From positions 682,001 through 746,000 of the forward strand of contig NW_026731893.1 of the NCBI RefSeq assembly GCF_028476545.1: a stretch of DNA of 64,000 bases. The letters are read 5' to 3'. Position numbers and translations under genes: made by a program. The notes beneath the pieces are model-generated. The model was not told where the DNA came from. It saw only the letters and a list, made by a program, of their open reading frames with translations, and ran no database searches. Of this stretch, positions 33,509 to 45,310 are shown in pieces. How positions within the stretch are numbered: the stretch's first letter is position 1; every line of letters starts with the position of its first letter. The stretch is from Physella acuta. Taxonomy: Eukaryota > Mollusca > Gastropoda > Physidae.

Positions 33509-34293
33509 GTAAGTGTTGTCAAATTTTAAATTATTCTTTTAGTTAGTTTTATATGACTGTGTACGAAAAAATAAAACGTGTTATCTCAATAGAGCAGCAT
33601 TAAAAATTCACTACTATAAAGCTGTAAAGAACATCAAGCGGTATGGAGAATTAAAAAAAAACATGAACCTTTATAATGGTTTCTATAAAAATAAAGTAGT
33701 TGTATACATTTTTTAATGATGTTCTGCGAAAGGTTTTGAATTGCCCGGGCTAGACAGACTTAGTCTATACTTTCCTTCTAACATTATACAACGAGAAAGT
33801 AGAAAGTCAATTCCCCCCCCCCCCTCCACTACCACCCCACCCCAGAGCACGTCTACCGTCCCGCCGAAATGAATGGAATTTTAAAGAAAATAAACTTTTA
33901 CATTTGCCACGCGTGAAAATTTCGACCCCTCCAAAGTTTCAAATGCCCCGCCCCCCTCCCGGAGAAAAATGTGTGTAAGAAACACTGGTAACAAGGAATG
34001 TGTTTGTGCTTTAAGACGTGCCGGGTGTTGGTTGTGTATCTGGGACAGGAAATGGGGCTTCGGGCGAAGGCCCAGTTTCGGGAAAGTGTGAAGAAATTTT
34101 AAATAGCGTGTGGAGGCACTTGGGGTGTAGGTGTATTTGTATTTTGCTTGTCTATCGACAGTGCGCTAATAAACACTAAGCCCTAGTCGTATGTTTACAA
34201 TATATTTGTAGCAAGTTCGCTAATTTAAATCTAAACCCAAATAAGTATGGTATAATTGAGTTTAACCAAAACTCGTTTACTATTTATATTTTA

Positions 34294-34372
<79 letters not shown>

Positions 34373-35101
34373 CAACATTTAGTTTATGGGATGATTTCAA
34401 TAAAATACCAGACATTTTTGCAATACGTATAAAATGTCTATGTAATCAAACTTAATTGAAAACAAATCTTTTTAAAATTATGGCAAGTGTTAACATTGTT
34501 GTTACATTTGTAATTAAAGCTGATAGCGAACTATATATTTTAACTCATTTTCATATTTTTGTATTAAATATAAGCCGTCAAAAATCCACTTTGAATAATT
34601 GTATCAATTAAAATATAATCTACTAATAAAAATTAAAATACAAATGTTAGATAAATTACTATTACATTACTTGTCATTATTTGTTTGAATATTACTAGCC
34701 TTAGTAAAACCGGAAGTCATTTTGTGTTTATTTCACAAATGTTATAAACAATTTTGGTTGGAAAATATGCTTTAAGGCAACAAACGTTTGGAACCATTTG
34801 GAACAAGCTTTTCAATCCTTTTCTTTAAATATTTGCATTGTAAACTAAACGTTTAGCACAATTTGATTGTTGGAGCCAGCGTTTGTGCACTCCTCAAAAA
34901 GGGCATAGTAAAAATCGCAGTTGCCAATCTTTTTGAAATATCAAAAGTATGAAATGATAATAAATTGCTTTGAACAATGTGTTTTTGTTGAACTATTTGT
35001 TTTTCATATACGCTGTCAATTTTATTATTACAATATTCACATTTATTGATTTTTACTATTTTCATTATTTTTACATTATGTTCAATCCAATCCATCTTTA
35101 G
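33509..35101 (+). other. Intron 1 of copy B
   Basis: GTAAGT at the start and ATCTTTAG at the end. It holds a C-rich run (about 33,812), a MITE-like fragment with AAGAAACACTGG (about 33,975) and a TA tract at 34,299-34,370. No exon is recognised inside it. Confidence 0.6.
34299..34370. repeat. (TA)n microsatellite
   Basis: About 36 TA dinucleotides in intron 1 of copy B. Confidence 0.95.
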
Positions 35102-35105
35102 GAAA

Positions 35106-36038
35106 ATGACCACATCACAAGGCCAGTCAGATATTGACCCACTTAACATTGTACTCATTGGAATGACCGGAGAAGGGAAGAGCTCAACGGGCGATACTAT
35201 TCTGGGATATCAAAAGTTGAGGCCTGTTTCTGCCGAGAAGTCTGGCACTAAAGAGATACACGTTGAGAGTAAACAGTGGGACCATGGGTCAATAAATATC
35301 GTGGACACGCCCGGTATTAAAGACACTGATGCTCAAAGCATCACAATGTCTAATTTAAACGGAGCTATGAGAATTTGTAAAGAGGGTGTTAATGCATTTG
35401 TCATTGTCATCAAATTTAAAGAAAAATGGACAGCTAAGAAACGAAAGACGATTTCAACTATTAGAGAATGTTTTGGGAAACATCTGATTCAAAACTGTAT
35501 CATCGTAATGACACATGGGGTCCATTTTGAGTTGCAGGAAGAAAGTTTATCTTTTGATAAGTGGTGCAAACAGCAAACGGACCCGGTAGAATTAGTTCAG
35601 TTGTTCAAAGCTTGCCATTATAGAACGGTTCTGTTTTATAATAAAATTCTTAGAGCAGATGAGTACATTAGAAAACAGAAAGAAAGTATCCATCAGCTTT
35701 TACAAATGGTTTTACATCTCCCGGGGAGATATATACAAAGAAGTCTCGGCATATCTGTTAACGATCTACGTGTAGAAAGAACACCAGAACGAGATGGCGA
35801 AAGAAAATTGCCCGCTAGTAAAATCATGGCCAGTTCGTTCCACAGAAGAGATTCTCAAAATAGTCAAAAACTGTTTCAAAAGCAAGATAACAATTTTGAG
35901 GTTTCCAATAGTTTCGACGCTCTACGTCGTCGATCACTGCACAGTCCGCCGGTAGAAAATAAGAATGCTCATCTTACGTCACCTGGTAAAGAACCAACGG
36001 AAAATCTTGCCAAAGAGAAATTACAGAGAAGGACTTCT
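35106..36038 (+). CDS. Copy B coding exon 2: first AIG1 domain
   Basis: It encodes 311 residues ending QRRTS before GTAACG; an alternative phase-0 donor, GTTGGT, is six bases on. It is very close to copy A through the GTPase domain ([20 protein letters not shown] is identical) and diverges in the polar linker. G4 reads MTHGVHF without the usual Asp. Confidence 0.87.
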
Positions 36039-38656
36039 GTAACGGTTGGTCTTTATTGTGTTTAAATTGACCCACATACGTATGCACGTTGGTACACACG
36101 CACATTTACAAAAACACGCACACACGCATACACACACTATTACAATCGTTCACTAAATCAAATCAGGGACACCCCGGTGGTCGATTGACCCGGTTAAACC
36201 TGGTCTCCTCTTTCAACACCATGACGCCTACATTCCTTTTAATAAGTACCATACAATTGGGACACGGTGGTACTCGTCATTACATGAAGCACCCGGCGCC
36301 CTTACGTGTTCTTCATTTCTGATCAAATCGTTTTTTTCCTGTTCTGCTGTTTACTCTTTGTTTTTTCCTATTTAAGTCATGACAGTTTTAATTTTTCTGT
36401 CAATTTTTCTGTTAGTTGGGTTTTTCCTGTTCTTTTGGTTATGTTTCGATTTGCCTTTTGTTCTGTTTTTCTCTGAAGCTAAAGTACTATTACATTAAAA
36501 AAATCTAAGTATAGATATTCTAGTATTTGTACATATGTATATAAATTTTTTTTCTCTTCACAGCAGGTACAATGTAGAAGGCCGTCTTTCGATAAAAAGT
36601 TAAACTTCCTTTTAGTTGGCAAAAAAGCTGTTGGAAAAAGCAGCACGGGAAACTCAATCCTGGCTCGGAAAGTTTTTACCCCTTCGAATACATTCACTGT
36701 ATCAAACGGGCAACAATGTGACGTCAGCATACAAATTATAGACACGCCTGGACTAATGGATACGGACGAGTCACAAAATGTGAAAACTATAACCCAAGTC
36801 TTACCTAATGTAATGGGAGAATGTCCTGAAGGGTTTCATGCCTTTATTTTAGTACTGAAATACGGCGAAGGTTTTACTGAAGATCAAGCAAAAACATTGA
36901 ATATTTTGAGATGTATCTTTGGGAAAAATATCATAAAAGATCATTGCATCGTTATCCTGACGAACGGAGAAAGTTTTGACTTGGAACAAACTGAAGCGGA
37001 TCAGCCGCACTCGTTTCGATCTTGGCGCAGTCAACAGAAAGATGATTTAGGGAGGCTTTTTAAGGAATGTCAAGATCGTGCTGTGCTGTTTCACAACTTG
37101 GGAAAATCTCCAGAAATGGAGAAGAAAAGAGATGAATCCGTTAGAAAACTGATGCACATTGCCTTTGAATTGGAAAAAAGCAACGGACGCTACACTAACG
37201 AACAATTTAAACTATCAGCGGAGGAGAGGGACAAGCTAACTAAAACCTATAGAGAGATTCAGGTAAGTAAGGGACAATATAAATAAATACATTATCTGTG
37301 GTGATTATAGGAAAGAGAGATACAGGTAATTAAAGGACATTATAAACAAATACCTTATCTGTGGTAATTAATGGAAATAAAATGGCTTTAAAAATAGATT
37401 AAATTATCTGAAATATTATTTGGTATTTGTAGAGTGATGATATCTAAGGGATATTATAATTAAATACATTATCTGTGGTAATTATATTTAATAAAATGGC
37501 AGTAAAGATAGATTAAATTAAATCATCTGATAAGTAGTTTAAAATTTAGAGCAGACTAAACAGTTTTCGCAAAGAAGTTAAAACTTCTCTGAGCTGAGGT
37601 CTTTATATCTTTTGTCCGTGAGATCAATTTGAGATAATTTCTTCTGAGATATTTGGTCTTGAGGTAATTTCTTCTTGAGTAATTCGTCTGAGATCGTTTT
37701 CATCTATAATTTTTTTCCTACCACTCTTAAAGTTATTTAATAACATGTCTTTAATTTATTTGACACTGTCAATCCACCATAGACATTCTACAGAATGCCG
37801 TGAATCTCATCTTGAGCTCCAGGTAAAATATTATGGGGTGGACGTAATGGCGATGAGATTAATGAACAATGAGATAATTGACCTGGGCTAATGCCATAGA
37901 CCCACGATAAATACAGTTTGACTTGAAATAATAGGTATCTTTAATCTAAAGCTATTTCGAATGTAAGTAAGTTTTGTTGTTAAAAAAAGTTTTAAAAGTT
38001 TGCGGTTGTCACTGAAATTGGTCTAGATCTGTGGTTCGTGTTCTTTTAGGATGTACCGTGCGCCATTAGTTTCATAGGCGCATTTTCCGAATGTTCCTCA
38101 AAAGTTCTATCGTCTGCACTGACAATATACGATTGTGAATCATATGAGTCGGGTGTTTGTCTTGATCTAAACCGAACACCGGAGACTGACTCACCGAATC
38201 CTTGGGATCCAACCGCGGTTTAAACCACTGGTCCAGAATATATAGACATACAAAGTTTATTCATTTTTAAAGACAATATCCCAATGATGTTATTTAATTT
38301 TTAATAACGATACAATTTCCTTCCAGAGAAAACCGGTTCAGACTCCGAACAGAATAGTTAGAGTACAAGATAATAGACCGTCTCCAGTGATGAAAAGGCA
38401 GGCTACGACATACCCTGATCGAATGACAAAAGAAACGAGATACAGTGGCGCAACCAACGTAACAACAGATACAAATCCAGGAACTGGAACACAGTTGAAA
38501 TGTAGACAGTGCAGCAGGCAGTTCCATGATCGTCGTACATTGGATTTACACCTTAGGACGATTCACAAGAGGAAGTCATTGTGCACATTTTGTAAAACGT
38601 TTTTTGAAAACAGGGTGGATTACTTCAACCATATGAAGTCGTATCATCCACTGTAA
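35106..38656 (+). CDS. Tandem-AIG1 GTPase with C2H2 zinc fingers, copy B (intact)
   Basis: Predicted coding exons are 35,106-36,038, 36,567-37,262 and 38,327-38,656, all phase 0 and all open: about 652 residues. Domains in order: AIG1 GTPase 1 (P-loop [16 protein letters not shown]), a basic linker (RDGERK, SPGKEPTEN), AIG1 GTPase 2 (P-loop [22 protein letters not shown] at G4), then two C2H2 fingers ending KSYHPL. Usual GIMAPs have one GTPase domain and a coiled-coil or membrane tail, so a zinc-finger tail is unexpected. Both G4 motifs depart from (T/N)KxD, so guanine specificity may be relaxed. I start at 35,106 because ATCTTTAG ends the intron just upstream and MTTSQGQSD matches the start of copy A. 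An upstream in-frame ATG at 35,046 lies in the intron. Retention of intron 2 would give a 320-residue single-domain form ending at 36,065. Confidence 0.85.
36039..36566 (+). other. Intron 2 of copy B
   Basis: It contains a CA/CACG-rich run (about 36,075-36,145), an unrecognised 200-bp segment, and a NAGNAG acceptor CACAGCAG at its end. No gene is seen. Confidence 0.6.
36567..37262 (+). CDS. Copy B coding exon 3: second AIG1 domain
   Basis: 232 residues, open throughout: [80 protein letters not shown], and a helical end EERDKLTKTYREIQ before GTAAGT. The Arg in ILRCIF is the residue replaced by a stop in copy A. Confidence 0.88.
37263..38326 (+). other. Intron 3 of copy B with duplicated exon ends
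   Basis: The first 250 bases hold three diverging copies of a block containing the end of exon 3, its donor and AAATACATTATCTGTGGT. The rest contains TGAGATCAATTTGAG-like short repeats (about 37,620-37,700) and no recognised gene. It ends CCTTCCAG. Confidence 0.65.
37311..37325 (+). CDS. Candidate 15-nt microexon (copy B)
   Basis: GAAAGAGAGATACAG is preceded by GATTATAG and followed by GTAATT. It is phase 0 on both sides and would insert EREIQ, repeating the REIQ that ends exon 3. It arose by tandem duplication of the exon-3 end. Whether it is spliced in is unknown; an acceptor with so weak a pyrimidine tract may not be used. Confidence 0.25.
38327..38656 (+). CDS. Copy B coding exon 4: two C2H2 zinc fingers
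   Basis: 109 residues after TTCCAG. The polar linker (RPSPVMKRQATTYPDRM) precedes finger 1 (CRQC..HLRTIH) and finger 2 (CTFC..HMKSYH), both CX2CX12HX4H. All eight metal ligands are present. Confidence 0.88.
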   Translation, partial: RKPVQTPNRIVRVQDNRPSPVMKRQATTYPDRMTKETRYSGATNVTTDTNPGTGTQLKCRQCSRQFHDRRTLDLHLRTIHKRKSLCTFCKTFFENRVDYFNHMKSYHPL

Positions 38657-38734
38657 TTTCTATATTTCGGTTTTTGTATTATGTAAAAGTAGAGAAATGT
38701 AGTGTAGACTGCCATACGAATTTACAATCATACC

Positions 38735-39016
38735 TGTTACGTTCTGGTTATTTTCAGATAAACAACAACGCTTCGTGACTACGTTCACTACTTTTATTCC
38801 GTCTCAAATATATACATTCAAAAATAGCCCTCGTCCTAATCGCTAGCAACTAACCCCTGGCAATCATTCACTCCAGCTTTTATACCTTGGGACAACAATA
38901 CACAAACACACCGGGGTTAACAATATTCTATGGTAAACTCAACTCACACACGCACTCTCCCCTAATTCTAGATTATTCTAACCTATTTTTATCTAACCTA
39001 CAAGTGACCCGTAACA
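38735..39016 (-). mobile_element. Solo LTR of a retrotransposon, 282 bp
   Basis: It starts TGTTACG and ends CGTAACA, flanked by ATACC and TTACC (a 5-bp target copy with one mismatch). On the minus strand it has a TATAAAA box (near 38,883) and an AATAAA (near 38,799) in the order expected of U3-R-U5. No internal retroviral part remains. It lies in the 3'UTR region of copy B, is absent from copy A, and so is younger than the duplication. Confidence 0.65.
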
Positions 39017-39192
39017 TTACCATTATTTCATGTTGTGAGATTTTTCAAACAATTTATTATGTTTATGTTAAGATACATCCTCATCTATAGAAAGTTTCAG
39101 CACTTTTCAAACTTATTGTCAGAGGTTTAAAAGCATTGTATCTCTGTGTCTACAAAAAATTTAAAGGGTACCTACGACTGTTGGGGCTCTGC

Positions 39193-39198
39193 AATAAA
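39193..39198 (+). terminator. Poly(A) signal AATAAA, copy B
   Basis: CTCTGCAATAAATC aligns with the signal of copy A. It lies 537 bp after the stop because of the solo LTR insertion. Confidence 0.6.
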
Positions 39199-39327
39199 TC
39201 TTTATCCAAAGCCTTTTCGGTAAAACCAGCCATTCTATCATATTTTGTTTTCTTTATAAATAAAAAATAAAAACCTTTATCATGACAAATGCATTGAAAA
39301 TAAGAACTATACAAACTTTGCCGTCTT

Positions 39328-39500
39328 TACCTTGCTGGAGTCCGTAAGACGTCAACGAGTTGACCTTGCTGTATATGGTACCTGACTCACGTTTAGGAAA
39401 ATATAAAAAATCTGGGCGTTTAACTGACCAGGTGGGCCCTTGAGTATTCTTACAGGTAATCTTTACTTCATCTGCCCCATAGACCGTCAGGTTCAAATTG
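39328..39500 (+). mobile_element. 3' half of family-1 SINE (unit B copy)
   Basis: GCTGGAGTCCGTAAGACGTC, ACCTGACTCACGTTTAGG and CTTTACTTCATCTGCCCCAT match 24,998-25,170. Confidence 0.7.
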
Positions 39501-40003
39501 GTAAGTTTATATTTTCTTAATTAAATGTAATACAATGTACAATTCATTACTGTTTACGCCTAACCCTTTAGTACAGATTTATAATTTTACCTTAATGTTT
39601 TTTTTTTCTTTTATGAATTTTTATAGATGAAGTCTGTGTGTTTCACACAACTCTCTTTCGTTTTGTACATTGCTTTCTTAATTACACACTAATCATTGAC
39701 TAATGCACAAAATAAATTTTATATTTGCTATATTTTATGTGTATCTATGTTTGCTTGTGCACAGTTTTTTTTTCAATTTTATTGTATTAAACTATGACAA
39801 AATATATTTCTTCAGAATAATAAATATGTAGTCAAGTTTTGTTAGATTCAATATATAACAAATATACTGTAAATTTACTGTAGAATTTAAATAAAAGATT
39901 CATTTGAAAGACGATTATTTGCATCTTAAATGCACAATTAATAATAAGTATTTTAATAAAGTATCACATCTACATGGAAATGCAGCCTAAATGTTTACTT
40001 ACC

Positions 40004-40007
40004 ATAT

Positions 40008-40098
<91 letters not shown>
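40004..40098. repeat. (TA)n microsatellite
   Basis: A long TA run with one early break, paralogous to 25,680-25,742 but longer. Confidence 0.95.
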
Positions 40099-40099
<1 letters not shown>

Positions 40100-40590
40100 T
40101 ACATTTCTCACATGACTTGGGGTATATGTTAAGTTGAGAATCATAACCAATGGAATAAAAAAAAATATTACATCATGACTTTTGGCGTCAAAAACGATTT
40201 GATCTGAATTAGTTTGAAACAAACTTGATTATATAGCAAGCACCGACAAAACGGTACCTAAACTAAGAAAGACGCTACAACACGTGTTAGGTTATAATAG
40301 GGAAAACCAGGACGGGCTTTACACTTTAAATTTGAAAGGAAAAGGGACCCCACAATTAGCCCATATGTTATATTTATATTACTAACGCTGTTCAGTGTCC
40401 TACATATTTTCATTCAGATAAATAATGGTGCATTATATTTTAGTATACATGACTATTGCTAATTTAGCAAAATAAAAAAAATGGGTAGCCCCCATTAAAG
40501 TAAGAGTCCTACGCTACAACTTATTTAGCTTATAAGTTAATAATCCGTCTTTGGATTACAGTCTACAGTTAAATTAATGAAAAACAACGC

Positions 40591-41196
40591 TCGACTTAAC
40601 CGCAAACCTGCTTATGTGAAAAGTAGGCATATCTGGAGATTTCGAAATTGATAAAACCAGGTCATTGTAAATTAAAAAAAAAACAACTCACACATACACA
40701 GTCAGAAACACACACATACATAATCACACTACAATGTTGACAGCAGAGTTAGAATTTTTGTTTTCTAAATTTTAATGAGCTGATCGTTAATTTAATTTCA
40801 GTATGTGTGCCGCCGCATTGTAATTATTTTTGTTTTTAAAGGGCAATGACTGAGATGAAAGCGCAATAGGTAAGTAAATTCATACACCAATTACTCGAAA
40901 TTCGTAAAGTAATACGTCGCTTTGTCTAAACCTAAATTACTACATTGATTTACTTGTAATGTGTCGTTGGATCTAATTAAAATATGTATGGCGTTTTAAT
41001 TAAAGGTGTGCCTCTTTGAACAAAATAATATAGTTTAATTTATAGTTAAACATGACAGAAGTTTTGGATTAATTTGATAATAATTTGCTATGCTGTTTGA
41101 ACATACCAATAAATATCTTATTTCTGTCTATAAGTTTAGAATAAAAGTATTTTTATTTAGTTTTTTTTTGTCATTGAAACGTCAACAGAAGTACAT
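40591..41196. other. Non-genic spacer beyond the duplication
   Basis: AT-rich unique sequence, with no gene, repeat or paralogue seen in this window. Confidence 0.5.
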
Positions 41197-41204
41197 CACC
41201 TTAC

Positions 41205-42732
<1,528 letters not shown>

Positions 42733-42740
42733 CACCTTAC

Positions 42741-43058
42741 ATCATTGTAACTGAATTTAAAAATAGAGTTTAAATTGAATTAGCACTGAAACATTATTAC
42801 TTTGGTTAACTTTCTAGATTATTTTTTTTGTTTATTATTTTGTAAAATTCGTTTATATTTTTGAAAAACGAACGATTTGTTTTAAGAAAGCTCGTTTTTA
42901 ATACACTTTTTAAAAATATTTCAACAATTTTGTGTTAAATAGTAAAACAAAAAAAAACTAATTTTTGAATTCCTCGACAAATTGAAGGACATGAATAAAT
43001 TTTCATGTATATTTATTTAATTTTTTTAATAGTGTAATAATAGTTAATATTTATTTGA

Positions 43059-43146
<88 letters not shown>

Positions 43147-43479
43147 AAATCGCTTGATTGAAGTAAATATACATTGGTACATTTAATACGAAAGAAATCC
43201 TTTATTCAAACCACGCGAAAGAAAGGAAAATATTAAAAACTTAAATTCAATTTTGCATTCATTTTTTACTGTTAATTTAGAATAAAACATGGGTTGCATA
43301 TTAATTTTTGTCTGAACTTTTCGATTGGCAACGCTTGGGGGATGAAAGAGCACTATCTTATTTTTACTGACTAAAACAAATTATAATTTAAATAATTAAA
43401 TAATTAATCATTAATTTTGCATTGTTATCAAAGCTACAATTTTGAGTAATTTGATAGTTTGTTGTTTTGTGTTTTACAG
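42741..43479. other. Upstream region of receptor gene 1
   Basis: From about 42,960 it is paralogous to 57,690-57,953 ahead of receptor gene 4 (GTAAATATACATTGGTACAT; TTGTGTTTTACAGG at the end). A TA tract lies at 43,063-43,142. It probably represents intron and promoter; the first exon is not identified. Confidence 0.6.
43063..43142. repeat. (TA)n microsatellite
   Basis: About 40 TA dinucleotides upstream of receptor gene 1; absent in the paralogous region near 57,780. Confidence 0.95.
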
Positions 43480-43540
43480 GATACAAAATATTAATCCGCG
43501 TCCAAGTCGAACAATTCTTTAGCTTATACAGACAGTTAAA

Positions 43541-44626
43541 ATGCCAGTAACGGATTCAGCACAATATGAAGAGGATCTAAACCAATGGATAGCTGAGACC
43601 CGTGAGGTACTGATATCGGATTCACTGCGAAAAATTCTGATGCTGTCGTTGAGTGCGGTAGTGCACGGGATAATCTCACTTGCAGGCGTCTTGACCAACT
43701 GTCTCAACATGATTATTTTTACAAGACAGGGTCTCAAAGACAGCATGGGTGTTGGGCTTTGGACTTTATCCTTCACAGATTTCGCTGTCTCGGCTTTACA
43801 GTTAGCGTCATGTTTTTCATATCTTGTGGGGTACTTGTTTCCCTATACACAACTGAACCCCTGGACGCTTGGAGCGCTATTCTTTGGTTGGTCAAGGACA
43901 ATAGCCTACTATATCTCATGCTGGATAACTACAATAATAACTGTAGAAAGATGGTATTGTGTTGTCTCCCCTTTCCGTGTTAAAAAGGTATTTACTAAAT
44001 TGAGATGTGTAATATCCATAGTTTTAATAAATGTTATTCATATTGGTTTTCTTATTCCGCTTTTTGTATACGCTCCATTGGAATGGATTGTAACTGCTAT
44101 AGGTGAAGTGGGAGAGAACGGTACAGTCTTGTATGAAATGACACTAGATGTAACTTTAACAAATGAATTCGCGTACTGGGAAACTATAAATAACATATTT
44201 GAGGGCGTGGTTCTCTCTTTGCTTTCGCAAGCTTTAATTATCGTCTGCACAGTATGGATGATCTACTCCTTGAAGGAAAGTTCAAGAGTCAGAAAACAAA
44301 GGCCCGAAAAACAGAAGGGGGATAACTCTGAAATCAAAGACAACTTGTCCTCGCGAGAAAGACTCCTGGTTAAAGTCGTGATTCTACTGGCGATAATTCA
44401 GACACTCTGTAACATTCCCAGATTTATCGTGACGGCTGTCCATCACACATTACCCGGTCTACAGCTCGGAGCTTACATAAACATCACGATCATTATGTGG
44501 GAGCTGTCGTACATCTTTGGAACTGTTTGTTGTGCTTGTAACATATTTGTTTATCTAAAGATGAACTCCAGTTACAAGCAACATTTTTACTCGCTATTTT
44601 GCTTCAGTAAATCGATCAAGATTTAA
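43541..44626 (+). CDS. Rhodopsin-like seven-transmembrane receptor 1 (chemosensory type)
   Basis: The 361-residue receptor sits in the plasma membrane and would couple an external ligand to G proteins. Seven hydrophobic segments are visible: about 27-57 (GVLTNCLN, the TM1 Asn), 66-95 (SFTDFAVS in TM2), 107-133 (TM3, ending ERWYC in place of DRY), 146-170, 208-240, 272-298 (ILLAIIQTLCNIPRFIV) and 310-338 (NIFVY in place of NPxxY). NGT near residue 192 is a glycosylation site in the second outer loop. Divergent motifs and clustering of near-identical genes fit the lineage-specific chemosensory receptors of gastropods. The coding region is one exon; GTTTTACAG at 43,471-43,479 is a 3' splice site, so an upstream 5'UTR exon is expected. 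AATAAA follows the stop at 44,650. The ligand is unknown. Confidence 0.93.
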   Translation: MPVTDSAQYEEDLNQWIAETREVLISDSLRKILMLSLSAVVHGIISLAGVLTNCLNMIIFTRQGLKDSMGVGLWTLSFTDFAVSALQLASCFSYLVGYLFPYTQLNPWTLGALFFGWSRTIAYYISCWITTIITVERWYCVVSPFRVKKVFTKLRCVISIVLINVIHIGFLIPLFVYAPLEWIVTAIGEVGENGTVLYEMTLDVTLTNEFAYWETINNIFEGVVLSLLSQALIIVCTVWMIYSLKESSRVRKQRPEKQKGDNSEIKDNLSSRERLLVKVVILLAIIQTLCNIPRFIVTAVHHTLPGLQLGAYINITIIMWELSYIFGTVCCACNIFVYLKMNSSYKQHFYSLFCFSKSIKI

Positions 44627-45085
44627 TTAATTTTTTTTTATATTCGTACAATAAATATCTACGTTTTGTTCAGAATTTTGTCAACCATTATTTTGTATTT
44701 TTAAAAAAAAAATGTCAATATTTTATTTTCTGATTTATTATAGAGATTATATAAAGAACACACAGCTATTTTTAATATTATACATTTCAATATATTCAAA
44801 TTACCTTTGATTATTTTTTTAATTCTCAGATCAACACACTTTTCTTAAAAATACATTAGTATTATGTTATAAAAAAACCAATATATTTTAAATACAATAA
44901 CTAATCTTAAATAGAAATCAATTTTTTGAAAAATCAAAACATTTTATGAAAGGAAAAACATTTTATAGGTTTTACAGTTAGTCGTGAATTTGATGTTTTA
45001 CAAAAAATATGAATACACATATTTAAAAAATAATTACCTATCGTTTACATTACTGAAAGTAATTAAAGCTGGCTAAACATAAGAG
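44627..45085. other. 3' flank of receptor gene 1
   Basis: AT-rich, with AATAAA at 44,650-44,655. It is paralogous to 59,101-59,550 after receptor gene 4. Confidence 0.7.
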
Positions 45086-45089
45086 CAGA

Positions 45090-45310
45090 TGACGTGACCT
45101 AGCGGTAGAGCGCTAGACTGCTAACGTGAAAGTCTCAAGTTCGAATCTAAATTCAAGTCAGAGGAGCGTCCTTAAGTCCACCTCACTCTGATCGGTACCT
45201 AACTCACGTTCGGGAAAGTAAGGCGGATTGGCATAGCGCCTACCACAATATCCCTTCATAAGCCCAGGTCTAGAGACATGTTAACTCTTTCTCAACTGAT
45301 CTTTTCGAAC
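45090..45310 (+). mobile_element. tRNA-derived SINE (family 1)
   Basis: Box-A-like TGACCTAGCGGTAGAGCG and box-B-like GTTCGAATCTA, then the body (GTACCTAACTCACGTTCGGG, GTAAGGCGGATTGGCATAG). No closing acceptor stem. Confidence 0.8.

Larger units (their letters stand above)
26224..40590. repeat. Segmental duplication unit B (14.4 kb with a hAT insert)
   Basis: This is the direct repeat of unit A, starting at the base where A ends. Without the 2.45-kb hAT insert and its 8-bp target copy it is about 11.9 kb, close to A's 11.8 kb. Later changes include the hAT insertion, a solo LTR at 38,735, and the absence of the intron-1 insertions of copy A. Confidence 0.88.

Noticed and set aside
35046-35105. 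Upstream in-frame ATG extending copy B by 20 residues
   Set aside because: The extension is intron-like (pyrimidine-rich, ends in TTTAG just before the start) and is not present in copy A.
26224-40590. Unit B as a misassembled second haplotype of unit A
   Set aside because: Divergence in arrays, introns and insertions is much larger than expected between haplotypes, and the units abut head to tail. An assembly check would still be useful.
45090-45165. Possible functional tRNA gene (also 14,727, 26,490 and 59,805)
   Set aside because: A and B boxes are present but the acceptor stem does not close and a common SINE body follows; these are SINE heads.
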